The notes beneath the pieces were generated by a model, which searched no databases, was not told where the DNA came from, and saw nothing but the letters and a program-made list of their open reading frames with translations. The translations under genes and the position numbers were made by a program. A stretch of 31,047 nucleotides of DNA from Alectoria sarmentosa. Taxonomy: Eukaryota; Ascomycota; Lecanoromycetes; Lecanorales; Parmeliaceae. Location of the stretch: assembly GCA_009733775.1 (NCBI GenBank), contig WOGZ01000363.1, positions 1 to 31,047 of the forward strand. Reading direction: 5' to 3'. Shown one piece after another: positions 11,636-24,841 of the stretch; position 1 is the stretch's first letter, and every line of letters begins with the position of its first letter.

Positions 11636-12537
11636 TAATAAATTTAAACGATAATATTGCAATAAAATAATGTTAATAATATAAAAAATTTGATTTTAAA
11701 TTTGATAATAAAAATTGAATTTAATTAAAATTATATTAAGTGCAATTATAAACGTGTAAATCTTTTTAAAAAATTCGCACTTTTTTTATGCTATTTAATT
11801 AAAAATTCGAATTCAAAATATTCGCTTTAATGATTATCATTATAAAATTAAAATTAATTAAATTTTATAACTATAATAATAAAATGTTATTAATAATAAA
11901 TGAAAAATTCGATAATAAAGCATTAATTTTTTTTTTCAAGAAATTTTTAAGATCAAAACGTTAATTTTGATATATAAAGTTTATTATTTTTAATTTCAAA
12001 TAAACTTTTAAACGTTTAAATGATAATGAAATTAATTTTAAATTGTTTTAAACGATGATCAAATTAATAATGATATTAATATTCAATTATTTAATTTATT
12101 TTATTAATTCGATATATTATTAAAAATATAAATTTTTAATTTAATAAAATGTTATAAAAATAAAAGCGTATTCTTTTTTTTATTTAATGTGTTTTATATA
12201 AAAAAGTTAATAATGTTATAAGAATCTTATTATAATTCGATCGCATAATTATAAATCGTATACGACTTTGATTAAAAGCGAATAATTTCGATTCGTCGAG
12301 AATTAAAAAATTCTTAATTTTCGAATTTCGAATTATAATCATTTAAATCAAAGATTATTTTACGAATGAAAATTGCTTATTTTAAGAAAATTAATAAATA
12401 AAAACTTTTATAATTAATTGCTTTATTGTGATAAATATGAAATGTTTAAAAATAATTATAATCATAATAATGAATAAATAAATCATGTTTATAATAATTA
12501 TCGAATAAATTCGAGTTCATAATTTGTAAAAATATAA
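11636..12537. other. 5' internal part of the Copia element, nothing recognised
   Basis: It sits between the + strand frame and the 5' LTR. The primer binding site should begin at 12537 on the - strand, but the sequence there (TTATATTTTTACAAATTATG) matches no tRNA end I can name. No gag motif was found. Confidence 0.4.
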
Positions 12538-12649
12538 TATAAAACATTTAATTATATTATTTTAAAAGTGTTATAAAGAAAAGTGCGATTTATGTTATAA
12601 GCGTATGCGTTTATGTTATGTGATTTATCACGTAATTTGAATTTCGACA
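12538..12649 (-). repeat. Copia 5' LTR (112 bp)
   Basis: Counterpart of 5437-5548. On the - strand it starts TGTCGAAATTCAAATTACG and ends in TATA instead of TACA, the terminal C having changed to T. It keeps some C/G that the other LTR lost, and the reverse, so both LTRs were hit independently. Confidence 0.9.
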
Positions 12650-15600
12650 TTTTATATATTATGCGCGCATATTTATAACGCTTAAATACGTTTAATAATT
12701 TACGATAATAAATGCTTTTAAGATTTTTAAAATTTATATATTTTATATTATTTTATTTATCATAACATTTATAAATTTTTTTATTAAATTTTTTATTTTA
12801 TTATTTAATATATCGAAAGTTTTTAAATTTTATCGAAAGAGTTTTTTTCGCAATCGTTTTTATTATTATAAATATAATATTCATTATATTCGCCGCCTTT
12901 ACGCTATGTATTTAATATATATTTAAAAAAAATTAAAAACGTTTCGTTTATTTTTAATAATTATATCGCATTTTTGATTTAAATATAAATAATAAAAAAT
13001 CTTTTTTAAAAGTTAAGTTTTTTAAATTAATTATTATAAATCTTTTATCGTTATTATTTTTATAATTATTATTTTTAATAAATTAAATAATTATTAAAAT
13101 AACGTCGTTTATAATTAATAATTAAAAGTTAATTTTTTTAAAAAATCGAGATAACATTTGACGAACGTCGATTTTATAAATATAATTATTATTTAAAAAA
13201 TATATTAAATAATTATATAATTAAGTTTTATTCATTAAAATTGAAAATTTATATAATTTAAATCGTCATAATAATAATCTTTTTTTGAATTATAATAAAT
13301 ATATTAATTAAACTCTCGATTTTGCAATTTTATTTTATTATATTCAAATTAATAAATGTTTTTCGCTATATAATATATATAATTATATTTTTTATTATTA
13401 TTTTTAATGTTAATTAAATTTTTGAGACTTTTTTAATTTGTTAATTATTTATTAAAATTTAAGATTCGATTTTTCAAAATATTTATACATTATTTAAAAT
13501 TAATTTTTTTATTAATAACATTATTAATATTATTATAAACTTAATTATTATTTTTTTATTAATGCGCATAATATAATAATTATAACATATTTTTAAATAA
13601 AGAAAATTAATTCTCATTATCGTATTTATTTTCGATATTTTATATATATTTATTATTCGATTAATTATCATATTTTATTATGTTTATAAAAAATATAAAA
13701 TTTATATAATTTTAATTATTCGAATCGTTATTATTATATAATTTAATATAAACGACTTTATTTATAATATCGTTAAAGTTAATATCGTAATTAAATTAAA
13801 ATTTTATATAAAATTTATCGTTATTTATTTATTTATATTTTCATTATTTTTTAAAAGAATATAACGCGATAAAATAAAATAAAATTTTCAAAATTACGTT
13901 TTTAATATCGTGATTCATTTTCGATTTAAAAATTTAAATAAAACGACATTTTATATTATAAACGATATATACATTTTCACGAATTTTAAAGAAATTCGAA
14001 ATCAAAACGACATCATTTATTCAAATAACAACGTATATTTTTTTATTAATAATAAAAACACGAATACAAAATTCGAGATATATTTTTAATCGAAAATTAA
14101 AATTTAAAAAATAATAATAAATTCGATTAAATAAAATAATGAAAATTAAATTACGAGATTAACTTATTTAATCGAAAATAATAATTAAAATGATAATAAA
14201 AATAATTATTTTTCACATTTTAATTTATAACGCATTTTATAATTTATTTAATATTGATTTTTATAATGCTCTTCGTAAAAAACTTCATTATTAAAATTAT
14301 ATATTAAAAAACAATTTTTTAATTAAACTTCTTAATCTTTTTTTAACAATTATTAAATTAATTATTCGAAATGTATATTAAATAAAATTATTTTAAAAAA
14401 GTTTTTAAAAATATAATTAATACTTTTTAAACTTTTATATTCATATATATAAATTTTAATATTAATTAATATTTTTCATTAATGCTCTTAATTAATATTA
14501 ATATTTTTTATTAATATAAAAAATTTTTCGATCGACTTAACGATCTTTTTCTCGCGATTATTTAAATTAATATATTTTTTAAAAAAAGCGAAATGAAATT
14601 CGAAAATTATATTAAATATTATGATAATTAATTTAAAATTTTAATAAATAAAAAATTCGATAATAAACAATTGAAATATCGTGAAAATATTTAAATAATA
14701 TAAATTATTTTATTTAATAAAATTTAAGATGAGAGTGATAATAATAAATTCGTAATTAATATATTTATTTTTTAATTTTATTTTGATAATAAAAACTTTT
14801 CATAAAATTTGTTTTCAAAAATCACAAAATTAAAAACGTATATTTTATTATTTTAAATAATGTATATTTCATATAATGTATCGTTAAAATTTAATTAAAT
14901 AATATAATTTTTTTATCGTTATTTTATAATCGAAGAAATTGAAATATTAAAAAATTATAATATACATTTAATCGTTTATAAATGAATTTATCATTTTTGT
15001 TATAACAAAATAAATAAATTAATAAATCGTATAATAATTATTTTGTTAAAAAAAACATTTCAAATTTTTAACATTTATGAGTAAAAAAACGCAATAAATC
15101 GAATAATTTTTTATATTAAAATACGTTTTCAAAATATCGACGAAAAAAAAAAAACGTAAATTCGTGTCTTAAAAAACAATGATAAATTAAAAAATAAACG
15201 TGTTTAAGATATTATATATACATTAACGAAAAAAACATTATTTAAATAATACGAAATATTTATCGAAATATAAATTTAATGTATTCGCATATAAAGTAAT
15301 AAATCTTTTACGACTTAATCATTTAATATTATTTCAAAAAAATAAATCGCGCAATGCGAGTTTTTTAATTTTTCGATCAACGAATAAAATAAAATTCGAT
15401 TTTTATCGAAATGAATTTATTAATTTCAACGATAATTTAAATAATTGATTAATGTTTCACAAAATAACGTCGATGTTATATATAAAATTCAATTAATTAA
15501 TATATTTATAAAAGTTTATAATTTTATAAAAGTATTATAATGAATAATAAAATTCTTAAAATTCGAGAATCTTTTATTCGCATTTAAAAAACTTTACATT

Positions 15601-18600
15601 TAATTATTAATTAATATTAATTATGATATATCGAAGATTTTATTATTAATTTTTTTTAAAAAACGTTATAAACGCAAAGAAGTATATAACGAAGCTTTAT
15701 AACATTTATTATTATAAAAATTCGCATTTATTTAAATCAAAATCGCGTTTTTTATGAATTTATTAAATGTCTTATACGACGATTATGATTTAAATTAATT
15801 ATTATCGATTTATAATAATTCGATCTTAAAAATGTCGTTAAAATATTCGAAATATTAAATTTAAAAAGATGTCAAAAATTGAAATTATAAAATTACGTTT
15901 TTGCGTTAATCTTTTAAACGATTTTACACGTTTTATTTTAAAACGTTTCGAAAAATCGATTAAAGAATAAAATTCTCAATTTAATAAATTTGAAACATAA
16001 TTTGAAATGTTTATACGATTATTATCGTATCGAAATCGCGAAAAAATATTTACACTTTAATAATAAATAATAAATCGTTGATTTTTATATGAATAATAAA
16101 TTGTTCTTCTTTTCGAAATCGATAACGTTAATCATAATAAATTTAAACGAGATAAAAATTAACGAATTTCGATAAAAATATTTCAATATAAAAAACTTTT
16201 ACGATGAAAATATTTTTCGTTATTTTTAATAAATTCATTTGATCGACAATATTTTCGTCAAAATTCGATAATTATATAAATTATTGAAAGTTAAAATTAA
16301 AGACGTCAATTTGTTAAAAAAGAGAGCGTTTAAAAATTTTCAAATTCAATATTTATAAAACGTCTTTGACGATTTGTTTTCATTTATTAATTTGTGATTG
16401 ACATTATAAATTAAAACGTTTTATAAATTATTCTTTTTGCGATATTTCGAGATGAGCTTTATATTTTATTAAATTAACGTTTATTAAAAACGTGAATAAA
16501 AAAAAATGAGATATTTAATATAAATCAAAATTATATAAATTTATATATTTAAAAAAGAGAAAAAATTTCGATTTTATTTAAATGTAAATATCGTAACGAT
16601 TTTGAAAAAACGATATTCAAAATTCTCGATCGAAAACGAACGATTATTTTAAAAAAAATTAATCGCATTTTTTTTTCGTTATTTTTATTCATCGAACGCA
16701 ATTTATATTATTATATATTTAAAAAATCGATTATATTATATTATTTATTTATATTTTTTTCGAAAATATTAAAATTCTCGAATTATACGTCAAAATATAA
16801 AAAAATTATTTTTTATCGTTTATAAAATATTAATATTATAAAAATTCGATTAATTGTATAATAAGTAAACGTTTTAATTGTTATAAATCTTAAAAGTTTT
16901 TTATTATCGAAGAGAAGAAAAATTAAATGATATAATTTATAAAAGCGTTTATTATTAATTATAATTATACACATTACGTTATTTTTTTAAAATAATCGAT
17001 TAATCATTATAAAAAGATTTTTTAAAAACGAAATTCTCTTTATTAAACGTAAAGCTCGTTTAATAATATCGATTTATTATTTTTATCGAAATTTATAATT
17101 ACGTTGAAATCGATAACATTTATTATCGTGATAAAAAAACGAATTATCAAATAATTTAAACATTTTTTTAATAAATGCGATCGTTTTAATTTTATAACAT
17201 TTTAATAAAACGCTCGATTTAACGAATAATAAATTTATTAAATAAAAACTTTTTTTTAATTGAGAATGTTAACACTTCGTTTATAATAAACATTTATAAT
17301 TTTAAATATAAATTAAACATTATTTTTCATTATGAGATGCTTTTTGAAAAAACGTTTCAAAAAAAAATAAATAACACGATTTTTAAAAAACATCGATCAA
17401 AATTTATAACATAATTAATAAAACGATATTAAATCGTTTATAATAAAGCGCGAAATCTTTTATAAATTTTTCGAATTTTTCGAATTTTTTTATAAATCTT
17501 ATACGCAAAGTTCGTTTAATGCGTTAAAATCTCTTTAATATCATTTTAATTAAATTAATAATTTCATTTTTATAAGATTTTTTGATATATTATTTATAAA
17601 AACGAATAATATAATCGATTTTTTCGATAAAATCTTTTTAATATCAAATTCATTATCGATTTTTATAAAATTAAATCTTTTAACGATATCAATAATGTTT
17701 TCTTATTCGTTAATTATTATTATATAAAATAAAACATTATATATATTCGTTTCGTCAAAATCAAAAAAACGAATATAATCGAAATAAATCGCAAATTTTT
17801 GAGAAAAATTCGCGCATAAATTCTCAATATTAATTTTTCTTTTTTTTTTCAAAATAAATTCTTTTTTTTACGTTTGATTTATAATTATAAAATTTTATTA
17901 TAAAAAAAAACTCAAAAGAAAATAAAAAAACATATATTTAAAAGATTTCGAATTATCGTAATAATGTTACATTTAATTAAACGTTAATTTTTACGTAATA
18001 AAAATCGAAAATATTATATTTATTAACATTTAAATAATTATTAACGTTAACAAAACGAATCGTGTTAATCAAATATGAATTTCGAATATAAACGAATTGA
18101 ATCGTTTTAATCGATGTTTATCAAATTATAATAACGAAATCGACTATTAATCTTATAATAATAATTTTAATAATTTTAAATATAAATATCGTTAAAATCG
18201 ATAAAATTAATATAATAAAATTTATTATTTAAAAATTAATAAATATCGAATAAATTTTGATATATTCGTTCACGATTTAAAAAAAATTAATATTTTATAC
18301 TTTCATTATCAATTATTAAAAATTTTTAAAATATATTTATAATTTAATATATTTTATTTAATTAACTTTTACGAGAACTTTTTGCTTTAATTTAAAAAAA
18401 TAAATAATGAATTAAATAAAATAACGACGTTATCGAGAAATTCTTTATTAATAAAACGATTTTATATTTCATTATCGATTAATTTTTTAAAAAATTTTCT
18501 CTCGAACATAATTTCATAAAATAAATTAATTATCGCGAATTTTTCGATTTTTTTAATTTTTTTATCGTGATTATATTTATATAAAATATTTAACGATATT

Positions 18601-20762
18601 TAAAAACGAAAAAAATAATTTTCATTAAAATTATTTTTCAATATTAACATAATTAAAAATTCGATCGATTTATTTAATTTAATAACAAAATTTTATAATC
18701 GAATATCGATAAAAATTTTCGATTTATTTGAAGTGCTTTATAATTTTAATCGTTTAATAAATGCGTATTTCGATTTTTATATTAAAGCAGTTTTTAAAAG
18801 AAAAAATAATCACTTTTTATAATTATTCATTATTTTTATTATTATTTTTAATCTTTTTTACGCGAATGCGATAAATAAGATTTATAAATATCATTTTTTA
18901 AAATAAAATAAAAAGTGTTTAAATAATTAATTTATCGAATATAATTAAATTGAAAAATGAAAAATATAAATTTAAGAAAATTGCGAGAAATTTAAATTAA
19001 AACACATAATAATATAATTAATAAAAAGATTAATAATCGCGAGTCGATTAATTGTTTATTAATTATTAAAATCAAGATCGTTATTAATTCGCATCGCTAA
19101 TTCTTTTTTTTGCATAATTAATTTATATTTCTTTTTAATCGCATATAAATTATTTAAAATGAAAACGTTTAAGTCTTTAAATTAATTTATTAAAAATTAA
19201 AAATGTAAAAGTTATCACGAATTATTAATACGTGAAAATAAGAGTTTATTAAAATAATTAATTTCAATTAAAATTCGTAATTAAATGATAAATATTAATT
19301 AATTATATATTACGCAAATGATGATCGAATTAATTACGATAAAATAAATCGTAAAAGTTATTAAATTAATGTGATCAAACGTTTTACTTCGATAAATTAA
19401 CGTTTATTTATATTATTTTATATTTATAATCTTTTTTCTTTAATATTAAAAAATTTCATAAATAAATTCGAAAAGAATTAAGATTTTATATTATATCGTT
19501 AACGAATATCGTTACATTATATTTATTTAACTTTTTTATAAAAAAAAAAATTCAATAATAATATTTATAAATTTAATTATTTTCTTTTTTACGTCGATAT
19601 AAAATCGAATTTTTTTATCGTTAATGTTATAATCGATAAAAATCTTTAATTTCAAAAATTAATTTTAAGTCTTTTCGAATATTTTGTTAATTAATTTCTA
19701 TTTAACGCTTTTTTTCATTTATGAAATTTTATTACGAAAAAATTCGATATAAAGCATAATTAAAAAATTATATTTTTAATTAAATTCTTAAATTCATCGC
19801 AAATTAAAACATAAATTCAAAAAAATGATTATTCGATATTTATTCGAATCGATCGTTTTTTGCATTATTTCTTTTCATTTTAATATAATCTTTTACGAAT
19901 CAAAAGTTACTTTTATTAAAATTCGAAAAAACGATTAATATCATTTCGAAATTATGTATATTTAAACGTTATTCTTTATTGAAATTTGTTTTATTATTTA
20001 TTTATATACGAGATTTTATAATATTTTATAATAAATTTCGTATATAAACGTCACATTTATAAAATAAAACATAAAGCGCAATATTTGATTATTTGTGATT
20101 TCAAAATAATATAAATTTTTTTTCTCGAATTTCATCGAAAAAGTTTTCGATTCATTATATTATAAAAAATTGCGTCGAAATAAAAAAACTTATATAAAAA
20201 TTTTACGTTAATATAAACGATTTTCATTTTTTATATTTATAATAACGAGTTAATAAATCTTATATATTTATATATAAAACAACTTTTTTAATATTAATAA
20301 TCTTTTATTTAAAATAATAATAATAAATATTTAAAAAAATGTGACTCTTTTATATTAAAAAACTTTTAAAAATTTAAAAAAAAAAAATTTATCGTAAAAC
20401 TTCTATTAAAATCTATTAAAAAAATATATTTATAATAAATTATTTATAAATATATAACTTTTATTTATTATATTAATAACAAATTAAATTAATTAAATTA
20501 TTAAATGTGTTAAAATATATTAATAAAAAATATTGAACTCAAATAATCAAAATTTTATAACATTTTAAATCGTTTAAATTAATCGAGATATTTCACGTAT
20601 AAATTAATTTTTATTAAATAATTAACGCGCAATAATAAAGCTTGTATCTTCTTTTTAAAATATATAAAATTAAAAAATAAATAATGTTATTTCGAAACCT
20701 TTAACGCAACTTTATTTTTAATTTGATTTTATATATTAATAATATTATAAAGATTATAAATG

Positions 20763-20811
20763 TTAAAATATAAATAAAAAAATAAAAACTTTTTATAATT
20801 CTTTTTAATAA
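20763..20811. repeat. 49-bp direct repeat, copy 1
   Basis: It matches 21012-21060 with one A/T difference over 49 bases and the same orientation, 249 bp apart. Low complexity contributes, but the unit includes the ordered blocks AAAAACTTTTTAT and ATTCTTTTTAATAA. It may mark a local duplication or the ends of a small insertion. Confidence 0.7.
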
Positions 20812-21011
20812 ATTATGAATTCGATTAATCGAATAAAATAATTATCGTAAAAAGCGAAATAATTTCGCTTATAAATAAAATCGTGATTCGAATTTGATTA
20901 TTATTTATTAATAAATAATAATAAAACGCAATACGCTAATTCGATTACGCATTCAACTTTTGAAAAAATATTTATAAAATCTTATTCTCACTTCTCTCTT
21001 TAAAAATTATA

Positions 21012-21060
21012 TTAAAATATAAATAAAAAAATAAAAACTTTTTATTATTCTTTTTAATAA
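21012..21060. repeat. 49-bp direct repeat, copy 2
   Basis: Second copy of the unit at 20763-20811. Given the general decay here, near-identity suggests a recent duplication or one made after most RIP had occurred. Confidence 0.7.
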
Positions 21061-22269
21061 TAAATGAAATTTAACGTTTACATTTTCGTTTTCGATCGTG
21101 TTTTTAATTTAAATTTTTTTTAATTTTAACGCATTTATCAATTTTAATTTTCTATCAATATTTTCGTTTATTATTAATTATTTTAATTAAAATCGATAAC
21201 GTAATATCTTTATAATTTTTATTAAAATTTTTATAAATATCGTAAAATTTATAAAAAGTGAATAAAATGATTTAAAAACGATATTTAAATATAATTATTT
21301 TCAATTAAACGCTCGTTATTAAATAAATGTGACATAATATTCTTTTAATTTATTAATTTTATTTATAAATTTAATTGAATTTTATAAATTAATGCGATTA
21401 TAATTAATAATGATTTTATATATAACATTATATAATTATAACGAAATTAATTAATTATAAAAATTTATAAAACATAAAGTGTTAAAAGATAAAAAATTCA
21501 AATAATTTTAAAAACGCATTAATCTCGCATATTAATAATCTATTCAAAATTCTTTTATTAAACTTTTTTTTTATTAAATAATTATATCGAGATTTATTCA
21601 ATATTCGTTTTCGAATATTATAAATAAAAAATTAAAATCATCAAAGCTTTAAACGAATATTAACATTAAAATCTTTTAAAAATTAATTCGAAAAATTCGA
21701 TTATCGAGATTTCTTTTAAAAGTCAAATAATTATATATAAAATTATTAATTTTTTTTATCGTTATTTTTCATCAAATTTCGATTATATTACGATTTATTA
21801 ATAATTTTTTAATGCAAAGTTTTTAAAAATTTTTTATAACAACTTATAAATTATATCATATTATTATTATTAATAAATTTTATTTAATTATAAATTAAAC
21901 TTGCTCGCACGATTAATCTTAAATAAATAAACGTAAATAAAACTTTTATTAATTATAATTGAATTCGCTTATTCTTCTCGACAATTCGAAAATAAAAAAT
22001 CTTCGATAAAAATAAAAAAAATCTTTAATAACGTTATAAAATTTATTCATAAAAACTTATATAAAATTATGACGTTTAAATAAAAAAGAATATAAAGATA
22101 ACACGATCAAAATTTATCTCGCGCATAAAAATGCGAAAATTGATATATCAATTTTAATAAAAAAAAATTCGATTTTATATCAATAAAATTTAAAATTAAA
22201 GACGATTTTTAACGTTCATTTTTGTATTACGCTATTATACGATTAATTAAATCGATTTGATAAACGAAA

Positions 22270-23145
22270 TTAAAATAATTTATAAAAATTTAATATTAAA
22301 AAAAGCGAGAAAAAGAAAAACGTTAAATAATTTAAAATTTTAAAAAAAATTAAAAAGTGTAAAATATATAAATAAGTTAATAAACATTTACGATAAATTT
22401 GAAATATAATAATAAATATTTTTCGATAAAGAATATAAACGTAAATAAAAAAAAAACTTACGATAATTTTTGAAATAAGAGTTATAAATGTATTAAAATT
22501 TATTAAACGATGAAATAAAGTTAACGTTGAATCTTGCTTTTTAATGAAAAAAAGAAAAAAGAATTTAATTATAAAAATTAAATTCAATTATAACGATAAA
22601 TATTAAAATTTTATTTAATATATAAATAAAAAAAATCTCGTTTTCGTCTTTTTTTTTTTTTATTTTTTAATAAATTTTTTTTTTTTATTATATTTCTTTT
22701 TACTTTTACGATATAAACGACGAAATAAAAACGTTATTCGTAATTTATAATAAATTTTCTTTCTTTTTCGAAAGAAGTTCGCAATATTATATATAATTAT
22801 TTAATTTTATAAAAAAATTTAAAAATAATGAAAATAAATAAAAGAATAAATAAAAAAATGATGAATTTGATAAATAAATAAGTTTATTATCGAATGTTTA
22901 TAAATTATTTAATTTAATAAAAACGTCGATCACATTTATCGATTTAAAAGAAAAAAGAATAAATATAAAAGTTAAAAATATATTAACGTCTTTTTAATTA
23001 AGACATCAAATAATTATAAAACGTAAAATGTGTTAAAATTATTCGTTTAAATCTCGAAATCGAGCGAAAGAATTATATTATATGTTATAAAAAACATTCA
23101 TATTAAATTATATAAATTCAACGTCGAGATTTGACAACGTGAAAT
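22270..23145. other. AT-rich stretch with uncertain coding remains
   Basis: A 105-codon open frame exists on the - strand (22270-22587), while the opposite + frame is Lys-rich and broken almost only by TAA. I cannot decide which strand, if either, was coding. No family is recognised. Confidence 0.3.
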
Positions 23146-23478
23146 AATTTAATCGAATTTAAAAAAGTTATTTTTTGAATAAGAGCAATCGAATTATTAA
23201 CGCGACTTTTAAAAAATAATTCGAAATTGAAAAAATTGTATATAAAAAAGACGTTTATCGTATTAATAAAAAAATTAAAATAAGTTTTAAATGAAGCGAA
23301 GAAAAAAAATGATCGAGAAGAAAGATTTTTGAAATTTCGATCGAGATTAAAAATGATAAAAATCACGTCGAAAACGTTGCGAGTTAAAATCTTAAACGAA
23401 ATAAAAGAAAATAAAAAGAAAAGATTCGATTGCGAGATATTTACGATATTATCGTACGTAATTAAAAAGACTAAATAA
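23146..23478 (+). pseudogene. charged C-terminal protein fossil, unidentified
   Basis: The + frame from 23146 to the TAA at 23476 has about 110 codons with only two internal stops (one TGA, one TAA). The product is rich in Lys, Arg, Glu and Leu, with a predicted helical stretch around NEAKKKNDREERFLKFRSRL followed by more basic residues. Such basic helical tails occur at the C-terminus of some fungal DDE transposases and retroelement proteins, but there is no diagnostic motif. The frame stops about 50 bp before the second 365-bp repeat, on the same strand as the 2555-3643 fossil. The antisense frame (23118-23366) is also open, so the strand assignment is a judgement from composition. Confidence 0.4.
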
Positions 23479-23525
23479 ATAGAAAACGCACGATTAATAT
23501 AATTATCGAAAAATCGTTATTTAAT

Positions 23526-23892
23526 TATATTAAACGTTTATATAACATCGATTGCGAATTCGTTTTAATAAATAAAAATCTCGTTTATAATCGAATTATT
23601 TGAATTTTTAAATAAAAAAAAATCGTTATAAATGAAAGATTGCGTTATTTGTGAAATAATCAAATAATCGAATTTAATTTCGAAAATAAATTATCGAGTT
23701 TTGTTAAAAATGAAATCTTCGATAATGTTTACATTTTAATTTAAAATAAATTAATAAATCAATAAATTCGTATAAGCGTGAAATATAACATAAATGTATT
23801 ATTTATTAAAAAAATCATTTATAAATCGCATAAATAATCGCGTTTATTATATATAAAAAAAATATTATTTTTAAATTTCGTTGATTTTGTCG
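23526..23892. repeat. ~365-bp dispersed direct repeat, copy 2 (possible LTR)
   Basis: It aligns end to end with 1196-1560 in the same orientation. This copy has lost more CpA (AACAAATTAACG in copy 1 reads AATAAATCAATA here) and so looks more heavily mutated. Sequence beyond its right end, from ATCTTATTTAAG onward, does not match the other copy. Confidence 0.8.
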
Positions 23893-24469
23893 ATCTTATT
23901 TAAGAATTTAATTAATAAAATAAATTATCAAATTTGTTTAATTGATGCGTGAAATAACGATTTTTCTAATTTATAATTATTATTCATTTTATACGCTATG
24001 AATTTAAAAAAATCAACGATAAATATAAAAGATTTAAGATATTATTAATCTTTTATTAATAATTAATAGCTTCGTTGAATTTCGAAAATGCATTTTATTC
24101 AAAAATGTACGATTAAAATTAAAGCATAACGTCGAAAATTAATAAAATATATAAATTATACATTATTTTTATAACGACTTCGCATTTTTATAATATGAAA
24201 TATTAAAATCTCATTATTATTATACTTAATTATTTAAAATATAAAGTTAATATACTTATTCTCTTTTTTTATCTTTATATTCGATCGCTTTTATATTAAA
24301 ATTATATATTTCTTTTTAATTCGACAATTAAATTCGCTTTTAATACATTAAATCTTTTTTAATTAATAAATAATCGACGACTTTTGCGCGAAGTAACATT
24401 AATAAATAAAAAAGATAATATCATCATATTAAGATTTTGATTTTAATTATAATCACGCTCTGCGAAAAT
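23893..24469. other. AT-rich sequence, no gene recognised
   Basis: No readable protein fragment on either strand. CpT and CpA become somewhat more frequent toward the right. Confidence 0.5.
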
Positions 24470-24841
24470 CTTTAACGATTATCGAAAACGAAGAATTTTT
24501 CTTTTAACGATTTTTGATATTTTTAATGAATAAATTAAATCAAGCGCAAAATTTACTGAAGCTCGCTTTTTATTTTTATTCGATTTTTGTTTATCTCGTA
24601 AAGTCGATTTATTAAATCGATTAAATTTGAGATTCTTAAACGTGATTTAATTTAACTTCGACCTTTTTTTTGATAATATGATTTGATTCTCGAAAAAATT
24701 TAAAATAAATGTTTCCCTTATCGAGACGACGCATTCGACGCGAAATATTAAAAATTATTATTTTATTCATTTCAATCGCGACTTTAAAGATTCGATGTGC
24801 TTTCGCGTTTTTTCGACGTAAAATCGAATATCTTTAATATC
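24470..24841 (-). pseudogene. possible basic protein fossil, unidentified
   Basis: A - strand frame from about 24841 to 24470 can be read with few stops. An N-terminal charged stretch (KTRKHIESLKSRLK) is followed by stops near 24775, then a more open part with FRVECVVSIRETF and a basic run (STLRDKQKSNKNKKRA). I do not recognise the family. Base composition here is less extreme than in the desert to the left. It could be a remnant of another transposon, or chance. Confidence 0.25.

Larger units (their letters stand above)
5437..12649 (-). mobile_element. Ty1/Copia LTR retrotransposon, RIP-degraded
   Basis: The element is 7,213 bp including two 112-bp direct repeats at its ends. Read on the - strand each repeat begins TGTCGAAATT; the 3' copy ends GTTTTACA and the 5' copy has the mutated form of that end. 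Immediately inside the 3' LTR the - strand is purine-rich (5549-5558), as a polypurine tract should be. The pol fossil follows Copia order: protease, integrase, reverse transcriptase, RNase H. The element is longer than most Copia elements because 2.5 kb lies between the protease and the 5' LTR, and that part contains an unidentified + strand frame. No convincing target-site duplication remains: the flanking bases do not match. It is dead, with stops throughout and one net frame change in pol. Confidence 0.9.
12650..22269. other. extremely AT-rich desert, no gene recognised
   Basis: About 9.6 kb in which C and G survive almost only as CpG. Short open frames occur (for example 13483-13671 on the - strand) but are Ile/Asn/Phe/Lys strings with no family resemblance. 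I looked for reverse transcriptase, integrase and transposase motifs on both strands and found none I would defend. It is most likely the remains of repeats that went through more rounds of RIP than the rest of the window. Confidence 0.6.

Noticed and set aside
12650..12660. Target-site duplication for the Copia element
   Set aside because: The bases next to the two LTR ends (TATAA before 5437, TTTTA after 12649) do not match well enough to call a duplication.
13483..13671. Open frame on the - strand, 62 codons
   Set aside because: Ile/Asn/Lys string as expected by chance from AT-rich sequence; no motif and no coding neighbour.
15740..16450. Possible Gypsy integrase on the - strand
   Set aside because: Some stretches looked like a polyprotein, but none of the HHCC, DDE or STAYHPQTDGQTER-type landmarks could be placed in one frame.
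22270..22587. 105-codon - strand open frame, hydrophobic, as a membrane protein
   Set aside because: Phe/Leu/Ile-rich content is what the reverse of a Lys-rich AT stretch gives, and the opposite strand is stopped almost only by TAA. The strand cannot be decided, so no gene is called.
23118..23366. 82-codon - strand open frame
   Set aside because: The opposite + frame is longer, has charged, protein-like composition and only two stops; this one is taken as its shadow.
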